Origin: Bacteroidota bacterium
GTDB lineage: Bacteria; Bacteroidota; Bacteroidia; Bacteroidales; Rikenellaceae
Direction: 5' to 3'
Length of the DNA: 64,000 bases
Assembly (NCBI GenBank): GCA_023443765.1
Contig: JAEZTA010000196.1
Span: 32,346-96,345, forward strand
In this document: piece by piece, positions 19,329 through 29,048 of the stretch
Numbering within the stretch: the first letter of the stretch is position 1
How the letters are laid out: every line of letters begins with the position of its first letter
The notes under the pieces: model-generated
The model's input: only the letters and a program-made list of their open reading frames with translations
Databases searched by the model: none
What the model was told of the DNA's origin: nothing
Translations under genes and position numbers: made by a program

Positions 19329-22300
19329 GCACGATACGGAAAAGAAGCCTTCACCGGCTATACAGCCGCCCTATCCTGTTCGTAGGGCTGCTTCTGCTGC
19401 TTGCCGGAGCGTGGTGCTATACGCAGATGCAGACCAACCTGTTTCCCGAAGTGTTGTTCCCCCGCATCACGGTGATAGCCGATGCCGGACAGCAGCCCGT
19501 AGACCGTATGATGATTACCGTCACCAAACCCTTGGAAAGTGCGGTGAAGAAGGTGCAGGGTACGACGGTCGTCAAGAGCAGCACCAGCCGGGGCAGTTGC
19601 GTGATAGACGTTTACTTCAAATGGGGATTGGATATTTATGCCTTGAAAACCCAGTTGGAGAGCCGCATCAATGAGATAAAAGGTTTCCTGCCCGACGGTA
19701 CGGTCATCTCCACCGAGGCGATGAACCAGTCGTTGTTCCCAGTCTATGGATTCACGCTGGAGAGCAAGACGCACAGCCGCATTGCCCTGCGCGATGTGGG
19801 CAACCTCGTGGTACGTCCCATGTTCTCGCAAGTGGACGGTATCAGCAATGTAGTGGTACGCGGCGGCAAGGCGAAGGAGTTCGTCGTGAAGCCCGACGCC
19901 GCGAAGATGACGGCGCTCGGCATTACTCCTGCACAGATAAAGACTGCTTTCGCGCAGACAAATTATGTATTGGGAAACGGCAATGTAGCGAACTATAACC
20001 GCTTGTACCTGACACTGACCGATACGCGGCTGGACGGTATCGAAGATATTCGCAATGTCATTATCCGCAACGACGGCAGGCGGATCGTCCGTCTGGGCGA
20101 TATAGCGGCTGTCGAGATACAGGAACAGCAGGAGTTTCTGAAAATCAATGCCGGCGGCAACGATGCCGTGCTTATCGATTTGGTGAAGCAGCCGGGTGTG
20201 AATCTGATCGATTTTGCGAAGCAGGTGGAAAGCAAGGCAGACGAGATCAGGCAGCAGCTTCCGGCAGGCTATGAGTTGAAGCCCTATTACAATCAGAGTG
20301 CCTTCGTGGGCGACAGCATCCACAGCGTACTGAAAACCATCTATGAGGGATTGTTTCTCGCCATCATCGTGATGGTGCTGTTCCTCCGCTCGTGGCGGTC
20401 GAGTCTGGTGGTCATGCTGACCATTCCCGTTACAGTGGCTTTCAGTATCCTGCTCTGTTATCTGGCAGGAATTACCATCAATGTCATGTCGCTCGGCGCG
20501 ATGGCCGCTTCGGTGGGGTTGATTATCGACGATGCCATTGTCGTTATCGAACAGATTTACCGGGAGCACGAAGAACGCCCCGGCACGGGCCGCTTCACTG
20601 TCGTACGCCATGCCATCCGTAATCTTTTTCCTGCTATGGTGGCATCTTCGCTTTCGACGATTGTCATCCATTTCCCGTTCCGGCTGATGAGCGGGCTGGC
20701 AGGCAGCTTTTTCAAGGAACTGTCCGACACGATGCAGCTTACGCTCGTCGCTTCATTCCTCGTCACTTGGCTGCTGCTGCCTGTCCTGCACCTCGTTATC
20801 GGATATAGGAAACAACTGCGTCCGAAGGACTTGGATGTGAAGGCACTCGAAGAAAACTCCGTCCGGAAGGTTCATTTCTTGACCGTCGTCTATCGCAAAC
20901 CGCTGGTTGCCGCAGGGTTCGTCCTGCTTTTAGGGCTGGGTGGCTGGTATGCCTCTACGCAGCTCTCTTCGGGTTTTCTTCCCGATTTGGATGAAGGAAC
21001 CATCGTGCTCGACTATCATTCTCCCGCAGGAACGGACATCGAGGAGACCGACCGCCTCTGCCGGCAGATGGAGCGTATTATCATGGCGCATCCCGATGTG
21101 GAGACTTACTCGCGCCGCACGGCGCTCGGTATGTCCTTCAAGACACGTCCGAGCAATTTCGGCGACTATCTGATTCAACTGAAAGCGGACCGGAAAACAA
21201 GTACCCCCGAAGTCATCAGCGACCTGCGCCGGGAAATATCGCAAGCCGTTCCGTTGATGACCATCGGCTTCGGGCAGCGTATCGCCGACCTTTTGGGCGA
21301 CTTGATGAGTACCGCGCAACCCGTCGAAGTGAAGATATTCGGAAACGATTACGAAACCTTGCAGAAGATGGCGGCACAAGCGGAAAAAGTCATGGAGGCC
21401 GTACCGGGCATTGTGGACATCGACAACGGACTGATACCCGCCGGAGCCTCGATAGTCTTCACCCCGAATCAGGAACGTCTTTCGCAATTCGGCATTTCGC
21501 TGACCGATTTTCAGGAACAGCTCGCGGCGCATACGGGCGGCGTTCCCCTTTGCCAGCCTGCCAATATGATAGAGCCTAACCCGGCACAGGCAGCCATGAC
21601 GGGCGGACTGCAAATCGGTTCCGTGCAGGACGGCGAACAGATGCGCCGCATCCTGCTCCGTTTCACGGACTTCGGGGACAACTCTCCCGAATGGCTGGAA
21701 CGGCAACCCATATTCCTGCCCGACGGCAGCACCCGTCCGCTCGGCTTCTTTTGCGACGTCCGTGTCATTCCGGGGGAGATAGAGCAGCGGCGTGAAGATC
21801 TGAAGAGTAACATCACCCTGACCGCCCGCTTGGAGAACCGGGATTTGGGCAGTGCGATAGCAGATTTGCAAACGTCTCTCGATGCGCAGCTTCATCTCCC
21901 CGCAGGCTACAGCATTTCCTACGGAGGAGCCTATTCCGAACAGCAGCAGTCCTTCCGCGAACTGATGATGATTCTCTCGCTTGCCGTCTTGCTGGTATTC
22001 GCTGTGTTGATGTTCCTTTTCCGCGAATGGCGCATATCGCTCGCCGTGCTGTTTATCTCCGGGCTGGGCATCTGCGGCTGTCTGCTGGCTTTGTGGCTGA
22101 CGGGCGTTCCGCTCAACGTAAGCAGCTACACGGGTATCATCATGGTAGTAGGCATCATCGCCGAGAACGCCATCTTCACCGTATGGCAGTATCGGATGAA
22201 CCGCCGCACGGGCGGCGACATTCCGGAAGCCGTGGATTACGCCATCGCCTTGCGCATCCGTCCCAAGCTGATGACGGCTATCGGCGCCGTACTCGCCCTG

Positions 22301-22456
22301 ATGCCATTGGCGCTCGGCATCGGACTCGGCGCACAGATGCAGCAACCGCTGGCGATAGCGGTGATCGGCGGGTTCGTCGTCGGGTTGCCGCTGCTCCTGC
22401 TGGTATTGCCGGGCTTGATGTTGTTAATTTATAAAAGAGAGGGCGATCTCTCCTAA
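19325..22456 (+). CDS. RND-family efflux permease
   Basis: Proton-driven inner-membrane pump of the AcrB/MdtB/CusA superfamily. At 1043 residues it is full length, with two six-helix bundles and two large periplasmic loops. The helix-4 motif GLIIDDAIVVIEQIY is visible and carries the paired Asp residues used in proton relay. The second half has VVGIIAENAIFTVWQY. The substrate class is not clear: the sequence lacks the tell-tale Met/Glu sites I could assign to metal pumps. It is cotranscribed with TolC and adaptor genes. Confidence 0.9.
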   Translation: MSTIRKRSLHRLYSRPILFVGLLLLLAGAWCYTQMQTNLFPEVLFPRITVIADAGQQPVDRMMITVTKPLESAVKKVQGTTVVKSSTSRGSCVIDVYFKWGLDIYALKTQLESRINEIKGFLPDGTVISTEAMNQSLFPVYGFTLESKTHSRIALRDVGNLVVRPMFSQVDGISNVVVRGGKAKEFVVKPDAAKMTALGITPAQIKTAFAQTNYVLGNGNVANYNRLYLTLTDTRLDGIEDIRNVIIRNDGRRIVRLGDIAAVEIQEQQEFLKINAGGNDAVLIDLVKQPGVNLIDFAKQVESKADEIRQQLPAGYELKPYYNQSAFVGDSIHSVLKTIYEGLFLAIIVMVLFLRSWRSSLVVMLTIPVTVAFSILLCYLAGITINVMSLGAMAASVGLIIDDAIVVIEQIYREHEERPGTGRFTVVRHAIRNLFPAMVASSLSTIVIHFPFRLMSGLAGSFFKELSDTMQLTLVASFLVTWLLLPVLHLVIGYRKQLRPKDLDVKALEENSVRKVHFLTVVYRKPLVAAGFVLLLGLGGWYASTQLSSGFLPDLDEGTIVLDYHSPAGTDIEETDRLCRQMERIIMAHPDVETYSRRTALGMSFKTRPSNFGDYLIQLKADRKTSTPEVISDLRREISQAVPLMTIGFGQRIADLLGDLMSTAQPVEVKIFGNDYETLQKMAAQAEKVMEAVPGIVDIDNGLIPAGASIVFTPNQERLSQFGISLTDFQEQLAAHTGGVPLCQPANMIEPNPAQAAMTGGLQIGSVQDGEQMRRILLRFTDFGDNSPEWLERQPIFLPDGSTRPLGFFCDVRVIPGEIEQRREDLKSNITLTARLENRDLGSAIADLQTSLDAQLHLPAGYSISYGGAYSEQQQSFRELMMILSLAVLLVFAVLMFLFREWRISLAVLFISGLGICGCLLALWLTGVPLNVSSYTGIIMVVGIIAENAIFTVWQYRMNRRTGGDIPEAVDYAIALRIRPKLMTAIGAVLALMPLALGIGLGAQMQQPLAIAVIGGFVVGLPLLLLVLPGLMLLIYKREGDLS

Positions 22457-22462
22457 AATGAT

Positions 22463-22470
22463 TAATTTTG
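22463..22470 (+). promoter_or_regulatory. Internal promoter for EamA/two-component genes, -7 box
   Basis: TAATTTTG fits TAnnTTTG and ends 18 nt before the next start codon. There is no clear -33. Confidence 0.45.
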
Positions 22471-22488
22471 CAGCAAATCACGACGTCT

Positions 22489-22905
22489 ATGTGGAAATAT
22501 TATGCACTGCTTTCGGCCCTCTTTGCCGCGCTGACGGCCGTTTTCGCCAAGATCGGGGTAAAAGACGTCAATTCGGATCTGGCCACCGCTATCCGGACGT
22601 CGGTCGTATTGCTCATAACCTGGGGAATCGTCTTTGCGGGAAAACATACGGCCGAACTGAAAGGCATCGGCTGGCACGCGTGGCTGTTCCTGATTCTGTC
22701 CGGAATAGCCACCGGTCTCTCGTGGCTGTTCTATTTCAAGGCGTTGCAGACGGGAGACGTGTCGCGCGTGGCTCCGATAGACAAACTGAGCGTCGTGATC
22801 ACGATCTGTCTGTCGTTCCTGCTGCTGAAAGAGCCGGTCAATGCAAGGGGCGTGATCGGAGCGTTGCTGATAACGGGCGGCAGCATCGTGATGTTGATCA
22901 AGTGA
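22489..22905 (+). CDS. Single-domain EamA/DMT-like membrane protein
   Basis: Small permease-like protein of about 138 residues with one EamA unit of about five helices: WKYYALLSALFAALTAVFAKIGV, SVVLLITWGIVFAG, HAWLFLILSGIATGLSWLFYFKAL and GVIGALLITGGSIVMLIK. Full EamA proteins hold two such units, so this one would act as a dimer. The start at 22489 (ATGTGGAAATAT) fits the -7 box at 22463-22470; an upstream in-frame start lies too close to that box. It is followed at once by the two-component genes. Confidence 0.75.
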   Translation: MWKYYALLSALFAALTAVFAKIGVKDVNSDLATAIRTSVVLLITWGIVFAGKHTAELKGIGWHAWLFLILSGIATGLSWLFYFKALQTGDVSRVAPIDKLSVVITICLSFLLLKEPVNARGVIGALLITGGSIVMLIK

Positions 22906-22915
22906 GGGGGTGGTT

Positions 22916-23593
22916 ATGAGAATCCTGATTATAGAGGACGAGAAAAGATTGTCGGACAGCATCGTCGCCTACCTCAGCGGCGAACGGTACTTATGCGAAC
23001 AGGCATTCACGTATGACGACGCCAGAATGAAAGTGAATATGTCCGAGTATGATTGCATCCTGCTCGACCTGATGCTGCCGGGCGGAAACGGACTCGACAT
23101 CCTGGGCGACATCCGCAGCCGAAACAATCCGGCCGGCGTGATTATCGTATCGGCCAAAGACTCGCTCGACGACAAGCTAAAAGGCCTGGAGATCGGAGCC
23201 GACGACTATCTGGCCAAACCTTTCCATCTGGCCGAGTTGAGTATGCGTATTTACGCCGTTATACGCAGGAAGGAATTTTCCGCAAGCAACGTATTGGAAA
23301 ATAACGGCGTAAGGATCGATTTGCGGGAAAAGTCCGTCGCGGTGAACGGCTCTCCGGTCGTGTTGACGAAATCCGAATACGACCTGCTGCTGTTTCTCAT
23401 CGGCAATAAAGACCGTGTCGTATCGAAAAGCGCCATGGCCGAACATCTCAGCGGCGAGATGGCGGACATGATGGACAATCACGATTTCGTCTATGCGCAC
23501 ATCAAGAACCTGAAAGCCAAACTCGCCGAGGCGGGTTGCAGGGACTGTATCAAGAATGTGTATGGAACGGGCTATAAATGGACGGAACTATGA
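22916..23593 (+). CDS. OmpR-family response regulator
   Basis: DNA-binding response regulator partnered with the kinase gene that overlaps it. The start at 22916 (ATGAGAATC) follows a GAGGGGG ribosome site; a GTG two codons earlier is possible. The receiver domain has the acidic pair IIEDE, the phospho-acceptor in CILLDLMLPGGNGLDIL, and the conserved Lys in DDYLAKPFHLAEL. The winged helix ends in NVYGTGYKW. Likely targets are the promoters at 17054 and 24659, which share a box. Confidence 0.92.
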   Translation: MRILIIEDEKRLSDSIVAYLSGERYLCEQAFTYDDARMKVNMSEYDCILLDLMLPGGNGLDILGDIRSRNNPAGVIIVSAKDSLDDKLKGLEIGADDYLAKPFHLAELSMRIYAVIRRKEFSASNVLENNGVRIDLREKSVAVNGSPVVLTKSEYDLLLFLIGNKDRVVSKSAMAEHLSGEMADMMDNHDFVYAHIKNLKAKLAEAGCRDCIKNVYGTGYKWTEL

Positions 23594-24651
23594 AAAAGAA
23601 AAGCCTGATGTACAAATCGCTCACGCAATTCATTGTCTGCGTGGCAATACTCCTGCTGTTGGCAACCCCTCTGTTCTATTGGCTGACCAAGAGCTTCTAT
23701 GCCGAGGACATGATAGATATTATCGAAGCCGTACAGCAAGGGAAGCCGGTTCCGGCCCTTGACCTCGAAGAGGATATCCTGCATGGTATCATGATCCAGT
23801 TTGCACTTATCGTTACCGTATTGGGCGTGGCTATCGTGCTGATGATGCGCTTCATCTCTGGCCGGCTATGGCAACCGTTCGACAAGACACTGGAGGCGAT
23901 AGAACATTTCAAGCTGGAAACCGGAGTATGTCCACAATTAGCGGAAAGCGACACCAAAGAATTTGCAAGACTGAATACCACCCTGCAAAGGCTGATGACA
24001 GACAGTCTTCACAGCTACCGATTACAGAAAGAGTTTACGGAAAACGCCTCGCACGAGCTGCAAACGCCATTGGCAGTATTCCAAAGCAAACTCGACCTGC
24101 TGCTCCAACAGCCGGAGATCACCGAACGGCAGGCCGCCATCATACAGGATTTATACTGGATGAACAGCCGTTTGTCGCGTCTGAACCGCAATCTGCTCCT
24201 GCTGGCTAAGATGGAGAACAACCAGTTCAGCCGTACGGAGTCCGTCGATGTCATAACGATGATAAAAGAACTTCAGCCCTATCTCGAAAGTCTTTCCGGC
24301 GAATTGGTCTTGAAGCAAAACTTTTCAGCAGACTCTTTGCCGATAAATGCCAACCGTTCCTTGTTGGAAAGCATGGTAAACAACCTCGTCGTGAATGCCG
24401 TGCGCCACAATAAGCCCGACGGGGAGATAACTGTTTCCCTGTCGGATAACCGGCTGACGGTATCGAATACATCCGACGAGGCGGCATTGGATGAGAACCT
24501 GATATTCAATCGCTTCTACCGGCCTTTGGAAAAAGCGGAAGGCAACGGCCTCGGATTGGCGATTATGAAAGCCGTATGCGATTATCACGGGTGGAAAATT
24601 TCATATGCCTATACTGATGGAAAACATGAGTTTACGGTAATATTCTCATAA
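23590..24651 (+). CDS. Sensor histidine kinase
   Basis: Membrane histidine kinase. The start at 23590 gives an ATGA overlap with the regulator gene. It has two membrane helices (FIVCVAILLLLATPLFYWL and IMIQFALIVTVLGVAIVLMM) around a short periplasmic loop of about 40 residues. The H box is TENASHELQTPLAVFQ, the N box NLVVNAVRHNKPDG, and the G box GNGLGLAIMKAV. The short sensor loop suggests sensing within or close to the membrane rather than a large ligand. It fits RND-efflux or envelope-stress control. Confidence 0.92.
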   Translation: MKKKSLMYKSLTQFIVCVAILLLLATPLFYWLTKSFYAEDMIDIIEAVQQGKPVPALDLEEDILHGIMIQFALIVTVLGVAIVLMMRFISGRLWQPFDKTLEAIEHFKLETGVCPQLAESDTKEFARLNTTLQRLMTDSLHSYRLQKEFTENASHELQTPLAVFQSKLDLLLQQPEITERQAAIIQDLYWMNSRLSRLNRNLLLLAKMENNQFSRTESVDVITMIKELQPYLESLSGELVLKQNFSADSLPINANRSLLESMVNNLVVNAVRHNKPDGEITVSLSDNRLTVSNTSDEAALDENLIFNRFYRPLEKAEGNGLGLAIMKAVCDYHGWKISYAYTDGKHEFTVIFS

Positions 24652-24658
24652 ATCTTCA

Positions 24659-24716
24659 AAATTTCCCCAAACTCGTCCGATACCTTTACTGCCATAATTT
24701 TTTTGAATTATGGCAG
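24659..24716 (+). promoter_or_regulatory. PAP2-gene promoter with shared box and inverted repeat
   Basis: AAATTTCCCCAAACTCGTC starts 22 nt before a -7-like TACCTTTA (24681-24688), as in the efflux promoter at 17054. A perfect 11-bp inverted repeat, CTGCCATAATT/AATTATGGCAG (24689-24699 and 24706-24716), ends 1 nt before the start codon. Confidence 0.55.
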
Positions 24717-24717
24717 C

Positions 24718-25977
24718 ATGAAAAAGATAGCACTATGTATCGTCGGTATCTGCAGCGTTACCCTCTTGTCGGCACAAAATCCGACAGACAGCCTGAGAAC
24801 TGAAAGAAAGTACAGTTTCCCTGCCTATGTATCGAGCAATTTCAGCAGAAGACTTGACAGGTTCTCGTCCTCCCGGTTTTATCAAATGACATATATTGGC
24901 GTTCCGCTGGTTGTCGGAGGTCTGATTGTAAAAAGTGAGGACGACCATTTCCAGAGCCTGCGCAATGATTATCTGCCCCGGTTCAGCCGCCATGCGGACG
25001 ATTATATGCAATATGCTCCTGCCGCAATAATGCTCGGCATGAAAGCGGCCGGTGTACAAAGCCGCAGTTCATGGGGCAGGATGATTGTTTCCGATGCTTT
25101 TTCCGCCATCCTTATGGGAAGTGTGGTGAACACGTTGAAACGCACAACCAATGTCGAGCGTCCGGACGGTTCGAACAGACACTCCTTTCCTTCCGGACAT
25201 ACCGCCACGGCATTTATGACCGCCACCATGTTCAATAAGGAGTACGAACATAAAAGCCCGTGGATCGGTGTCGGGGCATATGGCATGGCTACCGCTACGG
25301 GGTTGATGCGGATGGCAAACAACAAGCATTGGCTGAGCGATGTGCTGACCGGTGCAGGCATAGGAATACTTTCGACAGAGATCGGTTATTACCTTGCAGA
25401 CCTGATATTCAAGGAAAAGGGGATTAACAGCTTTGCTAATGAAGATATGTTCGACCGAATGGAAAAGCCCTCTTTTCTTAGTCTGTATCTCGGATTGAAT
25501 ATCCCATTGAGTGGTTATGACATTGATGAACAAACCGAATTTAGCACCTCATCGGGTAGCGCGGCCGGTGTGGAGGGTGCGTATTTCTTCAATCCGTATA
25601 TCGGTGTCGGAGGACGGTTTGCCGTTTCCAACACTTCGATAATTGTCAATGACGACAAAGCGGAGGACAATACATTCGCTGCGATGTCGCTATGCGGCGG
25701 GGCCTATTTTTCTTATCCCTTATCCAGCCGTTGGCTGGTAGGGAGTAAATTTTTAGGTGGATATGTACATTATCCGCAATTAAAACTAACCGATCGGTCG
25801 GTTCCTGCAAGGGACGGCTTCTGTTTGGGAAGCGGGGTTTCATTGACATTCAAGGCTAAAGAGCATTACGGCATTCGCTTTTTCCTCGATTATAATTTAC
25901 TGCCGTCCCATAGCAAGAACAGCGGTGAGTCTATGAATATGATAACTTTAGGATCGTCGTTCATGATTACGCTATAA
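24718..25977 (+). CDS. PAP2-family phosphatase with C-terminal barrel-like domain
   Basis: Exported or envelope phosphatase of the PAP2 superfamily, which dephosphorylates lipids such as lipid A or undecaprenyl diphosphate. The start at 24718 gives a signal peptide ending near LLSAQ. All three active-site motifs are present: KRTTNVERP, SFPSGHTATAF and the R-N5-H-N3-D pattern in MRMANNKHWLSDV. From about residue 250 the protein changes to strand-rich sequence (FLSLYLGLNIPLSGYD, GVGGRFAVSNTS, MITLGSSFMITL) that looks like a small outer-membrane barrel. It has a private promoter box shared with the efflux operon. The lipid A link is an inference. Confidence 0.85.
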   Translation: MKKIALCIVGICSVTLLSAQNPTDSLRTERKYSFPAYVSSNFSRRLDRFSSSRFYQMTYIGVPLVVGGLIVKSEDDHFQSLRNDYLPRFSRHADDYMQYAPAAIMLGMKAAGVQSRSSWGRMIVSDAFSAILMGSVVNTLKRTTNVERPDGSNRHSFPSGHTATAFMTATMFNKEYEHKSPWIGVGAYGMATATGLMRMANNKHWLSDVLTGAGIGILSTEIGYYLADLIFKEKGINSFANEDMFDRMEKPSFLSLYLGLNIPLSGYDIDEQTEFSTSSGSAAGVEGAYFFNPYIGVGGRFAVSNTSIIVNDDKAEDNTFAAMSLCGGAYFSYPLSSRWLVGSKFLGGYVHYPQLKLTDRSVPARDGFCLGSGVSLTFKAKEHYGIRFFLDYNLLPSHSKNSGESMNMITLGSSFMITL

Positions 25978-26005
25978 ACCGCGGATAGAAGATATAATAG
26001 AAATC

Positions 26006-26836
26006 TTAATTAGGGTTCCTATATTCATTCGGAGCCGTTCCGGTTATCTTTTTGAAAAGGAAACAGAAATACTGCACCGAAGGAAATCCGAGTTCACGTA
26101 CTATCTGGGAGAGAGGTTCGCCCGAAGAACGCAGTTTATCTTTTGCCAACTCGATACGTTTCAGTTGGATATGACAGTTGTGCGTATGTCCGAATTGCAG
26201 GAAAAGCAGATCGTTGAAATAGGCCTCCGACAAATGGAGCTGTCCGGCACAACAGGCGGATGTGAGGGGCATCTGCGCGAGTCTTCCTTCGCCTATATAT
26301 TGTTCGACAAGGTCTTCATATTGCCGCATCAGCACTTCGTTAGCCGACTCACGGACAATGAACTGCCGTTCGTAAAAACGGGTCGCATAATCCAGCAGAC
26401 GGGTGATATGGCGTATCAGGATCGTGCGTTTGTAGGCATCCGTACCGCGAAGAAGCTCCCTACGTATATCATCGGCACACGAAGCGAGGATTCGTTTCTC
26501 TGCCACGGATACATGCAGCGCCTCCCTGGGGGCATATGAAAAGAATGTATATTCTTCGACACACTTTTCTAAAGTTCGCCCCTCGAACAGCTCGGGATGG
26601 AACGCAACCGTCCACAGACCGGATTCCGGGATTTCCTCGCAGACTGCACCGGCCCGGTAACAGACGAGTGTTCCGTCACAGTAGTCGTAATGCTGCCTAC
26701 CGTATCGTGCGCAGGATTCAGCCGGGGCATTCATTAATATCAGGCAATAATATCCCGACCGACACAGGTGCGGAACAGTAGCACGCGGATCGGCTGCGTC
26801 GTCGATATAGAGTCCAGGGAATTGCAGTTCGTTCAT
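26006..26836 (-). CDS. AraC-family regulator (divergent paralogue)
   Basis: Transcription factor of 276 residues. Its N-terminal part keeps the RYGRQHYDYCDGTLVCYRAG segment shared with the regulators at 8912 and 26854. The C-terminal AraC domain has CAGQLHLSEAYFNDLLFLQFGHT and ELGFPSVQYFCFLFKKITG. The second half of the helix-turn-helix is less canonical than in its neighbours. It lies 17 nt downstream of the regulator gene at 26854-27750 on the same strand and is probably cotranscribed. It may tune the same operators. Confidence 0.85.
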   Translation of the reverse strand: MNELQFPGLYIDDAADPRATVPHLCRSGYYCLILMNAPAESCARYGRQHYDYCDGTLVCYRAGAVCEEIPESGLWTVAFHPELFEGRTLEKCVEEYTFFSYAPREALHVSVAEKRILASCADDIRRELLRGTDAYKRTILIRHITRLLDYATRFYERQFIVRESANEVLMRQYEDLVEQYIGEGRLAQMPLTSACCAGQLHLSEAYFNDLLFLQFGHTHNCHIQLKRIELAKDKLRSSGEPLSQIVRELGFPSVQYFCFLFKKITGTAPNEYRNPN

Positions 26837-26853
26837 CGCTGTTCGTATCGCGT

Positions 26854-27750
26854 CTAATGCTGAGCGCGAAATTCATTGGGCGTACAGCCCGTCACCCGTT
26901 TGAACATCCGGCTCAGATGCTGCGGATATTGGAATCCCAACCCGTAAGCAATTTCACTCGTTGTTTTGTCCGTGCCGAGCAGGGCTTCCTTGGCCCGTCC
27001 GATCAGTTTGTTTTGGATATATTCCGAAGCGGTCTGTCCCGTCTGTTTACGGATCATATCGCCGAAATAATTCGCCGACAGAAACACTTTATCGGCAAAA
27101 TACCTGACGGTCGGCAATCCTTCACGTATCGGAGCGTCGCTGTCGAAATACTCGTCCAGCAGCCGCTCGAAACGGACGACAATGTCTTTGTTCACCTCTT
27201 CACGTGTCGTGAACTGCCGCTCGTAGAAACGCATACAGTAGTCGAGCAGCAGCCCGATATTGGCGCAGATCAACCGGCGGCTGTGCTTGTCGATACTATG
27301 CTTTAGCTCCGCCTCGATTTTGTGCAGGCAGTCCATTACGGTCGCCCGTTCCTCTTCCGACAGGTGCAGCGCCTCGCGGGTCGCATAAGAGAAGAACGAA
27401 TAGTTCTTGATCTCCTGGCCGAGCGCTGTACCCCGGATCAGGTCGGGATGGAACAGAATGCCGTGGGCTTTAGGCTGGACGTTTTTCAGCATCTCGGTCT
27501 CCGTTATCTGACCGGGGGCGAAACTGACAATCGTGCCCTCCTGATAGTCGTAACTCTGGCGTCCGTATAGGATGTTCCCGCAGTAGGTGTCTTTCAGATA
27601 AAGGGCATATACACCGTAGTTAATCTTAATGTGTTCCGGCCACTGCGTTGCCTTCGACAGATCGACCACACTCACTAACGGATGCCGTGTTTCGAGTCCG
27701 AACAGCTTGTTATATTTATCTACTGAATCGAGTTTTATAACTTCTTCCAT
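26854..27750 (-). CDS. AraC-family regulator of the island redox operon
   Basis: Close paralogue of the regulator at 8912. The start at 27750 (MEEVIKLDSVDKYNK) is preferred because the likely -7 box lies at 27783-27776, inside a longer in-frame extension. The sensor part has ETRHPLVSVVDLSKA and QSYDYQEGTIVSFAPGQ. The DNA-binding part has ADKVFLSANYFGDMIRKQTGQTA and SEIAYGLGFQYPQHLSRMFKRVTG. It is divergent from the aldo/keto reductase operon at 27925, whose promoter carries the GGTA-N7-CCGTAA operator. Probable activator of that operon. Confidence 0.9.
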   Translation of the reverse strand: MEEVIKLDSVDKYNKLFGLETRHPLVSVVDLSKATQWPEHIKINYGVYALYLKDTYCGNILYGRQSYDYQEGTIVSFAPGQITETEMLKNVQPKAHGILFHPDLIRGTALGQEIKNYSFFSYATREALHLSEEERATVMDCLHKIEAELKHSIDKHSRRLICANIGLLLDYCMRFYERQFTTREEVNKDIVVRFERLLDEYFDSDAPIREGLPTVRYFADKVFLSANYFGDMIRKQTGQTASEYIQNKLIGRAKEALLGTDKTTSEIAYGLGFQYPQHLSRMFKRVTGCTPNEFRAQH

Positions 27751-27775
27751 AAACCTTCGTTTAATTTCTTTCGAG

Positions 27776-27783
27776 CAAAAATA
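27776..27783 (-). promoter_or_regulatory. AraC pair promoter, -7 box
   Basis: TATTTTTG on the minus strand fits TAnnTTTG, about 25 nt before the chosen start codon at 27750. Confidence 0.5.
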
Positions 27784-27833
27784 ATTCATTTGATCCGAAT
27801 TTCATACGGCCCTATCGCAGAATCGGGGATTTG

Positions 27834-27889
27834 GGTATGAATATCCGTAAATCGTATACAAGCCGGCTTATTTTATCACGGTAATTTTG
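27834..27889 (+). promoter_or_regulatory. Promoter and GGTA-N7-CCGTAA operator of island redox operon
   Basis: GGTATGAATATCCGTAA (27834-27850) begins 48 nt before the -7 box TAATTTTG (27882-27889). There is no TTTG at -33. The operator flanks match the DUF1893 operator at 12687 closely. Confidence 0.75.
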
Positions 27890-27918
27890 CAATCAGGAAA
27901 TGAACCATGAAAAAATAG

Positions 27919-29040
<1,122 letters not shown>

Positions 29041-29048
29041 AAACAAAG

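Noticed and set aside
22441..22470. Possible third copy of the AAATTTC-CCAAA box before the EamA/two-component genes
   Set aside because: ATCTCTCCTAAAAT is only loosely similar and sits at the wrong distance from the -7 box.
17106..24651. Efflux operon as a copper or silver resistance cluster
   Set aside because: No metal-binding His/Met tracts, P-type ATPase or metal-sensor gene could be seen; kept as RND efflux of unknown substrate.
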